DNA from: Candidatus Brocadiia bacterium
Lineage (GTDB): Bacteria > Planctomycetota > Uabimicrobiia > Uabimicrobiales > JABWCH01
Direction of reading: 5' to 3'
Length of the DNA: 41,098 bases
Assembly (NCBI GenBank): GCA_013359215.1
Contig: JABWCH010000013.1
Location: forward strand, 1-41,098
The translations under genes were made by a program, and so were the position numbers. The notes below the pieces were generated by a model. That model saw only the letters and a list, made by a program, of their open reading frames with translations. It was not told the DNA's origin and made no database searches. Numbering within the stretch: position 1 is the first letter of the stretch; each line of letters starts with the position of its first letter. This document shows positions 8,766 through 16,500 of the stretch, one piece after another.

Positions 8766-8939
8766 TGTTCAAAAGTTTTTATACCTATTGCAACATATTG
8801 ATAAGAAATAATTCACCGCAGAGGCACAGAGGTCGCAGAGGAATTATATAGTTCTTTTTTTCTTCTCTGCGTTCTCTGTGTCTCTGCGGTGAAATCTTAT
8901 GTCTTCAAGATTAAAGATTAATACAAAGACTTTTGAGCA
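8766..8939. repeat. Nested palindromic repeat (ttcaccgcagag type)
   Basis: The core arms 8812-8842 and 8863-8893 begin and end TTCACCGCAGAG/CTCTGCGGTGAA. They match at 27 of 31 positions; three of the four differences become G.U pairs in RNA. Outer arms 8766-8783 and 8922-8939 match at 15 of 18. This accounts for most of the lpxC-kinase gap. Similar CCGCAGAG-type palindromes are scattered through many bacterial genomes; their function is unclear. There is no T-tract directly after it. Confidence 0.75.
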
Positions 8940-9013
8940 GTTACCTAAGCGACAAGAATTAAGCGATGAGAATCAAATGCTTCCATAGAATTTCAATAGG
9001 AAAGGCAAATCGC

Positions 9014-12000
9014 ATGTTCAATATTAGCAAATATAAACAAGCCTTATTGCAATCCCATTGTATAACTCCTGCCCAGTTGGCTGCTGTATTGAAGCAATAC
9101 GAGGCTTTATCTGGTATTCCTTTTGAGGAATTTTTGATAAAGAATTGCATTATCAATGAAGAGCAACATAAAGCTATTTTAAAATCTTTAGGCGAAGAAG
9201 GAAATAAAATGCCAGAAAAAAGCAACCTTTTTGGGCATTTTCAAATTTTATCGAAAATAGCAGCAGGGGCTATGGGTGTTGTTTACAAGGTAGTCAACAC
9301 AAAAACATCGGAAATTGTTGCTTTGAAAGTTCTTCATGAGCTGGATAAAGCAGATGCAGTATTTTTAAAGCGATTCCAAAGAGAAATGGAAGCAGCAAGC
9401 AAGGTGGTACATCCTAATATTGTGGCTGTAAAGGAATTTGGCAATTATAACAATATTTGGTTTTTATCTATGGAATTGGTTGAAGGTAAAACCCTGAGCC
9501 AATATGCACCCAAAAAAGTCAAAGAATGTGTTTCCATTTGCCTTCAGCTATGCGGTGCATTGAGTCTGGTGCATGCGCAGGGTATTGTCCATCGTGATAT
9601 TAAGCCAGACAATATACTTATGGATATGAGCGTTCAGCCTCCTATTCCCAAGCTAAGCGACTTTTCTCTTGCGCTCATGAATGAATCCCGAAGTAAGAAA
9701 CTGACGCAAACAGGCCATTCTGTGGGAACGCCTCTTTATATGTCGCCTGAGCAGACTTTGGGAAAAGAAGTGGATAAGCGGACAGACATTTACAGCCTGG
9801 GAGTCGTCTTGTATGAACTTTTAACAGAGCAAATGCCCTTTAAAGCCAGAACTATCTCAGAATTATATGCTAAGATTGCCAATGAATCGCCTACCTCTCC
9901 CTCTTTATTGCGGAGAACCTTAAATCCCAGCCTGGACTATATTATCCTGAAAGCTATGTCTAAAAACCCTGACTATCGCTACCAGACTTGCGCTGAAATG
10001 GAGCAGGATCTAAAAAAAATCCTGGATGGCGAAAATGCTAAAATTGAAAAAAAGATTCTTTGGAGACAGATGATTAAAGACGCGCTGGCTTCCAGGAAAT
10101 ATATTGGATTGGGAGTACTTGTCATCTTGCTAATCGCTTCCTGGTCAATAGCTTTGCTATTTGCGTTTTCACCAGAAAGAACTCATATAAAAAACAGTGG
10201 CCTGGAAATTTCTGTTTTGCTAGAAAACGAATGCTTTTCTGTGGCCTGGGAAAATTTGCAAAAGAAAAAAAACCTTCTTTCTAAAGATGATTTTCAAAAG
10301 ATCCAGCAAGAAATCCGCCAAAAGCTATCCGATCCTTTTGTTCAGGAAACCTGGCTGGATAGAATAGAAAATTTATATAAACGCAATAAGGAAAAAGAGT
10401 GCTTTAAGGAATTAGGCGTTTGGGGGCAAATCTTTCCAGAAAAAAGCATGCTATCATGGGAATTGTTCCAGAAGCTGGAAAGGGATTCTGGATTGTGGTG
10501 GGAAACAATTCGCTCCTTGGAAAAATTGAGACCTGCATTCTTTTTATATCCTAAAATGCAAAAAAAAATGCCAGAATTTTTCCTTGCTGTATGCCATTTG
10601 CATCTTTGTCCCTTAAAGCCTTCTCATATTACAGATGCCTGGAACTTTTATATAAAAGAGAAAAAAAATACCTGGCATTATTTTTATTTCCAGGGGAAAA
10701 CAAAGATATATGCAGGTGCTTTGGATGAAGGCGTAAAGGATATGGAAATAGTGTACAAATTAGCGAGCAAGCCACCCTTGAACCTTGCCCCGCCTTTGTA
10801 CTATCTTGGGGCAAAAACAAATTATGAAGAAATGCTCTATGCTATTGAAACAAGGCTTAAAGATAATGAAAATAGCCAGGAAAAGGTCTGGTTAATTACC
10901 ATAGGATATTCTCTTCTTAACAATATGAAAAATTGCTATGATATTGAAATTCTTTGTAATGCTATACAACTATACCATCTTGCATGGAGTTACAAATCGG
11001 CTGGAGCATATCTGTCTCTGTCGAGCCACTATTTTAATATCAAAGAAATTCCTTTTATGCAAAAACTTTTGCAAACAGCTCAAGAATGTGGGCTACCTGA
11101 TATACTTTGGGAATTTCAAAAAGCAAAACTATTGGCAAATAAAGAAAACTTAGAAGAATTAAAAAAATTACAAAAAAAATATCCTTATTTTGAAAAATTG
11201 TACACTAGCGCAGGAGAACTATGCATACAAGATAAGCTCTATGCAGAGGCTGTGCCTTATTATAAGTCAATGGCTGAGAAATATCCTGACAATCTCAAAT
11301 ATCATAGCTTTTTAGGGTTTTTGTATGCTATCCAAAATCAAGATCTCCTTGCGATACAGTCAGCCAATAAATCCATTGATCTATATGAGAAAAGACCATC
11401 TTCTTTGCCGCGAAGCATGTTTGCCAGTAAGGCATATTTGATCAAAGGGCAAATTCTGGAAAAGCAAGCAAAAACAACGGAAGCTCTGCGTTGCTATCGG
11501 ATAGCCCTGAACATCTGTCCTTTTAAGGAACATACGCAAGAATCTTTAAAATCTCTGTACAACCATTATACATCCAGACAGCAATATGTTGAAATCATAC
11601 AAGAACATCTGTTTTTTTTAGATCTTTCTTCGCGGACTTTTCCTGTGCCAAAGGATATATACGAAAAAGCTTTGAACCAACTGAATGAATTGCAGACAAA
11701 ACACAGAGGCAACCAAAGGAAAACAGCATCTCTTTTAGCAGATAAAGCTTTAATTCTATATTCTGAACAAAGGCTGCCTTCCGCAGAAAAAATGCTGGAA
11801 GACTCTCTCCAGTTTTTCCCATTGCCTAGAACTTATTTATATTTGGGTTTTTACTATGAAAAGCAGAAACAACTCAAACAAGCCTTTGAAAGCTATGGTA
11901 AGGCTTTGTCCATGCCGCCTTCTGTTTATCCTGAAGATTTCCCTTTGTGCTATATGGCATACTTAGGGCAAATGAGATGCTATCGTGAAGACACGGATCT

Positions 12001-12439
12001 TTACACGCAAGAACTTAGCGATAGCGTAGAAAAAATGATAGAAATCTATCCTGATTATAAATACCACGATGACTTTTTTAATTGTTTTAATTATTCTTTT
12101 TTAAGAATAACAGACCCACAGAGAGTCGAAAAAATTTTATCTTTCAATTTAAGCAATTCCAGGCGGAACAACACATGGGCTTATAGTGCATTGGGAGAAA
12201 ATTACGCACAGGCAGGGAAAACAGAAAAGGCGTGGGAAATATACCAAAGAGCAATCGATTTAAGCCCCAATATCTATATTGGTTATATGCGGTTCGGCAA
12301 TTTCTTATTCAGGCAAAAAAAATACCATCAAGCTTTTCTCCACTATTCTATGGCTAAGTTCCTTGGGGCAGAAGAAAAGGATGCTGAACATATTGAAAAT
12401 AGGCTTAAAGAAATACAAAATTTATTCAATGAAAAATGA
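9014..12439 (+). CDS. Membrane-anchored Hanks-type Ser/Thr protein kinase with long TPR tail
   Basis: About 1141 residues. Start taken at ATG 9014, which has AGGAAAGG 8 nt upstream; an in-frame ATG at 8966 would add 16 residues. An N-terminal helical domain (about 3-60) precedes the kinase (about 74-338): glycine loop AAGAMGVVYK, catalytic Lys in VALKVL (K105), HRDIKPDN (D195), activation segment VGTPLYMSPEQ, and TDIYSLGVVLYELLT. One membrane helix follows (about 364-386). Roughly 750 residues of TPR-like helix pairs come after it (for example AWEIYQRAIDLSPNIYIGYMRFG near the end), probably outside the membrane as a sensing or docking surface. The metal-binding motif is DFS rather than DFG (216-218); the Asp is kept, so activity is likely. 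Kinase-TM-TPR proteins are abundant in Planctomycetota. The methyltransferase-like gene follows 9 nt later. Confidence 0.9.
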   Translation: MFNISKYKQALLQSHCITPAQLAAVLKQYEALSGIPFEEFLIKNCIINEEQHKAILKSLGEEGNKMPEKSNLFGHFQILSKIAAGAMGVVYKVVNTKTSEIVALKVLHELDKADAVFLKRFQREMEAASKVVHPNIVAVKEFGNYNNIWFLSMELVEGKTLSQYAPKKVKECVSICLQLCGALSLVHAQGIVHRDIKPDNILMDMSVQPPIPKLSDFSLALMNESRSKKLTQTGHSVGTPLYMSPEQTLGKEVDKRTDIYSLGVVLYELLTEQMPFKARTISELYAKIANESPTSPSLLRRTLNPSLDYIILKAMSKNPDYRYQTCAEMEQDLKKILDGENAKIEKKILWRQMIKDALASRKYIGLGVLVILLIASWSIALLFAFSPERTHIKNSGLEISVLLENECFSVAWENLQKKKNLLSKDDFQKIQQEIRQKLSDPFVQETWLDRIENLYKRNKEKECFKELGVWGQIFPEKSMLSWELFQKLERDSGLWWETIRSLEKLRPAFFLYPKMQKKMPEFFLAVCHLHLCPLKPSHITDAWNFYIKEKKNTWHYFYFQGKTKIYAGALDEGVKDMEIVYKLASKPPLNLAPPLYYLGAKTNYEEMLYAIETRLKDNENSQEKVWLITIGYSLLNNMKNCYDIEILCNAIQLYHLAWSYKSAGAYLSLSSHYFNIKEIPFMQKLLQTAQECGLPDILWEFQKAKLLANKENLEELKKLQKKYPYFEKLYTSAGELCIQDKLYAEAVPYYKSMAEKYPDNLKYHSFLGFLYAIQNQDLLAIQSANKSIDLYEKRPSSLPRSMFASKAYLIKGQILEKQAKTTEALRCYRIALNICPFKEHTQESLKSLYNHYTSRQQYVEIIQEHLFFLDLSSRTFPVPKDIYEKALNQLNELQTKHRGNQRKTASLLADKALILYSEQRLPSAEKMLEDSLQFFPLPRTYLYLGFYYEKQKQLKQAFESYGKALSMPPSVYPEDFPLCYMAYLGQMRCYREDTDLYTQELSDSVEKMIEIYPDYKYHDDFFNCFNYSFLRITDPQRVEKILSFNLSNSRRNNTWAYSALGENYAQAGKTEKAWEIYQRAIDLSPNIYIGYMRFGNFLFRQKKYHQAFLHYSMAKFLGAEEKDAEHIENRLKEIQNLFNEK

Positions 12440-12448
12440 AAGGCGAAT

Positions 12449-13393
12449 ATGCTGAAGTTTGGTATCTATAAACCATCCCAATTGTCGGACAAATCGGCAT
12501 TTTATGGTATTTTTGGCGATAAAAAACATTTTTCCATTGTTCTTTATGATCAAATCCCTTATATAGAAAACAGCGAGGAAATAGCGCAGGAAATCCTGAT
12601 GCAATTTTCAGATACCAGGGGAATATACAAAAGGACATACAGGAAACGATTTGAAGAATTCGATCAAAATTGTCTTGGTATTATCCAAGAAAAACTGTCT
12701 GGAAAAAAAATTATTGTGCATGATGTAGGTGTTAGTGATGCAAGGACTTCATGCGATTTTTATGAAAAATTGCAATTTTTTTTTCCTAATTGCGAATTTT
12801 ATGCTTCCGATTGCAATCCTGATGTCATAATATTGTATAAAGGAACTACAATAGTAGTTATCAATGAGGCTTTAGAAATTCTGGAAACGACAATGCCTCC
12901 TTTTGTGTGGAATCGCAATAGAATTCGAAAAGAAAAGTTGCTTTACCCTTTGAATTTTTTTATCCAGTGGATTGTGGAAAATTTTATATCGAAAAAAATA
13001 GTTTATGAGTACCAAAAAGGCAAAATCTCTATGAAAAGATTATCCCTTTTTTGCCAGAGAGCAAAAGACCTTTGCAATCAAAGCTCTCATTTCCATTTGC
13101 TTAAGCATAATGTGTTGGATAAAAGCCCTGTTTCTGATGAATTTTCTGTTTTGAGGGCAATGAATGTATTGAATCCAGCTTTATTCAGTGTCCAGGAATT
13201 GACAATAGCCATAGACCATTTTTGTTCCAGCCTAATAGAAGGCGGGCTTTTTATAACGGGTTGCAACCAAGATGCTAATTCTCTGGTACATGGGACAATA
13301 TACCAAAAAAAAGATTTTGCTTTTGTCCCTGTTTATGTTTCTGGCAAAGGTTCGCCTTTAAATGAAATCATCCTTGCCAAGGGGCAAAAGTAA
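12449..13393 (+). CDS. SAM-dependent methyltransferase-like protein
   Basis: A 314-residue soluble protein. KKIIVHDVGVSDARTS (86-101) has the position and character of class I methyltransferase motif I (acidic-x-G-x-S/G). ASDCNP (119-124) supplies the acidic residue that usually grips the SAM ribose. The late SVLRAMNVLNP and SLIEGGLFITG segments match motifs IV and VI. The layout recalls CheR-type or small-molecule methyltransferases, but the glycine pattern of motif I is degenerate, so it could be a non-catalytic relative. There is a Shine-Dalgarno-like AAAGG upstream. It sits 9 nt after the kinase gene and is probably co-translated with it, making it a candidate kinase partner or target. 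That is inference; the substrate is unknown. Confidence 0.6.
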   Translation: MLKFGIYKPSQLSDKSAFYGIFGDKKHFSIVLYDQIPYIENSEEIAQEILMQFSDTRGIYKRTYRKRFEEFDQNCLGIIQEKLSGKKIIVHDVGVSDARTSCDFYEKLQFFFPNCEFYASDCNPDVIILYKGTTIVVINEALEILETTMPPFVWNRNRIRKEKLLYPLNFFIQWIVENFISKKIVYEYQKGKISMKRLSLFCQRAKDLCNQSSHFHLLKHNVLDKSPVSDEFSVLRAMNVLNPALFSVQELTIAIDHFCSSLIEGGLFITGCNQDANSLVHGTIYQKKDFAFVPVYVSGKGSPLNEIILAKGQK

Positions 13394-13491
13394 AGAATTT
13401 TCAATGATTTGCACCAGGAATTTTATCTTTGCACAGGAAGTCCCATATTAGCAGTTGAGGCAATTTCTTTGTAACTATTTTTACAAATTTC

Positions 13492-13520
13492 TTGACAAAA
13501 AAATAGAATGTGTTAAAAAT
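13492..13520 (+). promoter_or_regulatory. Candidate sigma-70-type promoter for the 13582 gene
   Basis: A perfect TTGACA at 13492-13497 is followed after 17 nt by AAAAAT (13515-13520), which matches TATAAT at 4 of 6 positions. It is the best promoter-like match in the 188-nt gap. A weak hairpin TTTGTAA/TTACAAA (13468-13474/13481-13487) just upstream could end the previous transcript. Confidence 0.45.
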
Positions 13521-13581
13521 AGATAGAATATAAAATAGCAGACTTTTTATCTTTAAAAATTTAAAGATTTTGGGAAAAAAT

Positions 13582-14754
13582 ATGAATTCCATTATCAACT
13601 TTTTTAGAAAAGCCAGGATACACTTTTTGCGCAAGGTGCTTGAAAAAGGGGGAAAATTCGATATGGCTATGGTAAAGCCAGCTCCTTCTTTTTTGGGAAA
13701 GCTTATGTCTCCTCTAAGAAACTGGCTTATACCTTCAGAACGATTTGAATACATCTATACAGGCCCTATGGGCTTTGCTGTTTTGCGTGCAGCCTGTAAT
13801 ATTGGCGTTTTTGAGCTTTTGGACAAAAAGCCAGGTCTTAAGATTGCTGAAATTGCAGAGGCTTTAAAGCTGGAAGAATATCCTGCAAAATTGCTTTTGA
13901 TGGCATTGGTATCAATCAAGATGATTTATAAAATAGGCGATGAATACTATGGTGATCCTTTTCTTGTCAAGCCGCTTTTGAAGGATTCATGCGATGGATT
14001 TATGCTAAAACAATTAGAATACACACATCATCTGATTGCTCCTGCTATGCATTGTCTGCAAGAGTCTATTATAAAAAATAAGCCTGTTGGTCTTACTCAT
14101 CTTTTTGGCGAAAATGCAGGGAACTACTATTATGAAGTAGCTCAGGATAGCGAAAGAAATCGTTGCTTTGAGCAATTCATGAATTCTTTTAGCCAGATCA
14201 ACCAGCCTAGAATTGCATCCATGTCTGTTTTTTCTCGTTTTAAAAAAATTCTGGATGTTGGTGGAAATACAGGCGCACTTGCTATGTCTATCGCTAGAAA
14301 CCATCCTGATGTTAAAATTACTGTTTTTGATTTTCCTAGCGTGGTCGAGTCAGCAAAAAAGAATTTTAAAGAAAACCAGCTTGATAATCGCTTAGATGCT
14401 ATAGGAGGAAATATTTTAGAGAGTCCTTTGCCTCAAGGATATGACTGTGTTATCTTTTCTCATTTTATTGATCTATTGTCAGAAAAGATGAACAAAGAGC
14501 TAATCCAAAAAGCCATGCAGAGTCTTGTCCCTGGAGGCACATTATTTATTTTCTCTCCTATTGTTAACGATGAAGAAACCGAACCTTTTTTAAACTGCAT
14601 GATGGGGCTTTATTTTCTATGCCTTGCGAATGGAGTAGGACAGTTCTATAGTGGAAAAACCATTATGGACTGGATGAAAGAGGCAGGTTTTCATAAGTTG
14701 GAAAAGCGTCTTTTACCGTTTGATGAAGCAGTGTTTACAGGTCAAAAACCTTAG
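13582..14754 (+). CDS. O-methyltransferase family 2-like SAM methyltransferase
   Basis: A 390-residue two-domain protein. A winged-helix dimerisation region (about 58-135: GFAVLRAACNIGVFELL, IAEIAEALKL, then YLxDP-like YYGDPFLVKPLL) precedes a Rossmann methyltransferase domain. SAM motifs are ILDVGGNTG (223-231), TVFDFPSVVE with the acidic D250, and LVPGGTLFIFSP. The set resembles acetylserotonin/hydroxyneurosporene O-methyltransferases. The usual catalytic His-Asp pair after motif IV (H-D-W in plant enzymes) reads F-I-D here by my alignment, so the classic base may be missing and the reaction is uncertain. ATG 13582 is preferred over the upstream TTG (13570). It starts a run of genes continuing into the LolA-like and barrel genes, 23 nt before the next. 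Confidence 0.8.
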   Translation: MNSIINFFRKARIHFLRKVLEKGGKFDMAMVKPAPSFLGKLMSPLRNWLIPSERFEYIYTGPMGFAVLRAACNIGVFELLDKKPGLKIAEIAEALKLEEYPAKLLLMALVSIKMIYKIGDEYYGDPFLVKPLLKDSCDGFMLKQLEYTHHLIAPAMHCLQESIIKNKPVGLTHLFGENAGNYYYEVAQDSERNRCFEQFMNSFSQINQPRIASMSVFSRFKKILDVGGNTGALAMSIARNHPDVKITVFDFPSVVESAKKNFKENQLDNRLDAIGGNILESPLPQGYDCVIFSHFIDLLSEKMNKELIQKAMQSLVPGGTLFIFSPIVNDEETEPFLNCMMGLYFLCLANGVGQFYSGKTIMDWMKEAGFHKLEKRLLPFDEAVFTGQKP

Positions 14755-14777
14755 GTGTTATTTTGAAAGGATTCAGA

Positions 14778-16286
14778 ATGAAAAAAATCCTATGCGTTTT
14801 GTTGTTTGCTTTAAGTCTTTGCCCTTTATTGCTTTCTCAAGAAATAACAGCATTGAAGATTATTGAGAATGCAGATGATGTTCGTGGCGCAAAGAATTGG
14901 GGATTTTATGCATCTGTCGTCGACTATGATGGTACAAAAATTTTGACTCACAACAAATACCGTGTAACGGCAACGACGTTTGGCGAAAGACCAAATGATG
15001 TTTATAAATCTTTGGCATTCTTTGTTGAGCCTACCAACGTAAGAGGCCAGAAATCTTTAAAAGATGGACAAGTCTATTGGCAATATTTTCCTGATACAAA
15101 AAACCTGGTCAGAATCTCTGGTGCTCAAAGACTTTCTGGTCAAGTTACCGCCGCTGACCTTGCATCTTCCAACTTCGCAAGCGATTACAATGGTAAAATC
15201 CTTGGTGAAGAAGATGTTTTAGGAAAAAAATGCTATAAACTTGAGCTTTTGCAGAAGAATGAAGAAGTAGCCTATTATAAGCTTACCTACTGGGTAGAAA
15301 AGGAAAGTTTCCATCCTATCAAAGCCGATTATTATGCTATTTCTGGTACTCTTTTGAAAACCGCCTATTTCCGTGATTATAAAATGGCTTTAGGCAAACT
15401 CAAACCTCATGAATTTTTCGTTGTAGATCCCTTGAAAAAAGGCCATGTTACCCGCATGTTGTATTCCAGCATGAAACCAGAGACCATGCCTGAATATTTC
15501 TTCTCAAAAGAAAATTTGGAAACAGCAAAAGCTCCTCAGGATAGCAAGGTAGAAGAAGTGGCTGATGGTGGAACATCTGCTTATGACATCATGGCTAAAG
15601 CTGACGAAAGAAGATGCGGAGATGACTGGAAATTCAAAAATGTAGTATATGAATTCCAACCTGATGGCAATAAGCCTAAACTCGTTTCTACAGACGAATA
15701 TCTTGTAAGATCTAAAATTTTTGCAAAAGAAGATGGTCAAAATGACACCAAATCTTTCGTAGAATTTTTAGCTCCTGCTGCAACCAGAGGACAAAAACTC
15801 TTGAGAGATATGAGAGTCTATTGGCTTTATTTCCCTGGCACAAAAAATGTTGTCCGTATTTCTGGCTCTCAGATATTGTCTGGACAAGTAACAGCAGGCG
15901 ATATTGCTGCCACAAACTTTACAAACGATTACAATGGCAAAATTCTCGGAGTCGAGAACCTCGCTGATCTTAAGAAAGTATGCTATAAACTCGAACTAAC
16001 AGCAAAAGAAGAAGGCGTTTCTTATGCTAAACTCATGTATTGGGTAGAAAAAGATACTTTCAATCCTATTAAGATAGACTATTATTCTGTATCAGGAAGC
16101 CTTTTAAAAACTGGGTATTACAGAGACTTCAAAGCCATCAGTGCTGGCAGCGATGTCATTAAGGCTCATGAGCTTTTCATTGTCAATCCTCTTGTAAAAA
16201 ACCATGTCACAAGAATGATTTTCAAAGACATTGAAAAAGAAGTATCTCCTGAATATCTGTTTACAAAAGAAAATCTTTCCAAATAA
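14778..16286 (+). CDS. Periplasmic LolA-like protein with tandem-duplicated domain
   Basis: A 502-residue exported protein. Start at ATG 14778 with AAAGGA 6 nt upstream; a signal peptide (1-20, ending LLLS/QE) follows. Two copies of one domain lie at about 24-245 and 262-500. Each contains an ADD/ADE-R opening, a TN/ATRGQK(S/L)L motif, VYWxYFPxTKN, VRISGxQxLSGQVTA, DYNGKILG, a CYKLEL strand, YWVEKxxFxPIK and a closing VTRM...PEYxFxKENL. This wording matches the outer-membrane lipoprotein-sorting (LolA-like) family (COG2834 type), which normally has one such domain in about 250 residues. LolA-like proteins hold acyl chains in a half-barrel and shuttle lipidated cargo across the periplasm. The duplication is unusual. 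The following two genes are a membrane-anchored relative and an outer-membrane barrel. Confidence 0.82.
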   Translation: MKKILCVLLFALSLCPLLLSQEITALKIIENADDVRGAKNWGFYASVVDYDGTKILTHNKYRVTATTFGERPNDVYKSLAFFVEPTNVRGQKSLKDGQVYWQYFPDTKNLVRISGAQRLSGQVTAADLASSNFASDYNGKILGEEDVLGKKCYKLELLQKNEEVAYYKLTYWVEKESFHPIKADYYAISGTLLKTAYFRDYKMALGKLKPHEFFVVDPLKKGHVTRMLYSSMKPETMPEYFFSKENLETAKAPQDSKVEEVADGGTSAYDIMAKADERRCGDDWKFKNVVYEFQPDGNKPKLVSTDEYLVRSKIFAKEDGQNDTKSFVEFLAPAATRGQKLLRDMRVYWLYFPGTKNVVRISGSQILSGQVTAGDIAATNFTNDYNGKILGVENLADLKKVCYKLELTAKEEGVSYAKLMYWVEKDTFNPIKIDYYSVSGSLLKTGYYRDFKAISAGSDVIKAHELFIVNPLVKNHVTRMIFKDIEKEVSPEYLFTKENLSK

Positions 16287-16321
16287 AAGTAGCATTTTCC
16301 CCTGTGTTAAGTTAGAATAGG

Positions 16322-16350
16322 TCAGACAATGCTGGTTCAGCATTGTCTGA
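16322..16350. other. Perfect 13-bp hairpin between genes
   Basis: TCAGACAATGCTG (16322-16334) pairs perfectly with 16338-16350 around a GTT loop. It lies 36 nt after the LolA-like gene. No T-run follows, so it may act as an mRNA 3'-end stabiliser, a Rho-type end or an operator rather than a classic terminator. The rest of 16287-16500 shows nothing else recognisable. Confidence 0.6.
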
Positions 16351-16500
16351 TTCAACAAGGAATATTGGAAAAATGACACTGGAATGAAAGCTTGATTTCA
16401 TGATGTAAATTTTGGCTGTATTTTAATTTTTAAACCTTCCTAGAAACAATTTCAATTTTTCACACCTAATTTTTTTTAAGCTGTAGTAAAAGGGGAAAGT

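Noticed and set aside
8966-9013. Upstream start for the kinase gene
   Set aside because: ATG 8966 lacks a ribosome site, whereas ATG 9014 has AGGAAAGG at suitable spacing; kept only as an alternative.
13401-13754. Minus-strand 117-residue ORF
   Set aside because: Overlaps the methyltransferase gene, is low-complexity (Phe/Lys rich) and has no family features.
16104-16379. Minus-strand ORF over the end of the LolA-like gene
   Set aside because: Phe/Leu-rich shadow of coding sequence and the 16322 hairpin; no ribosome site.
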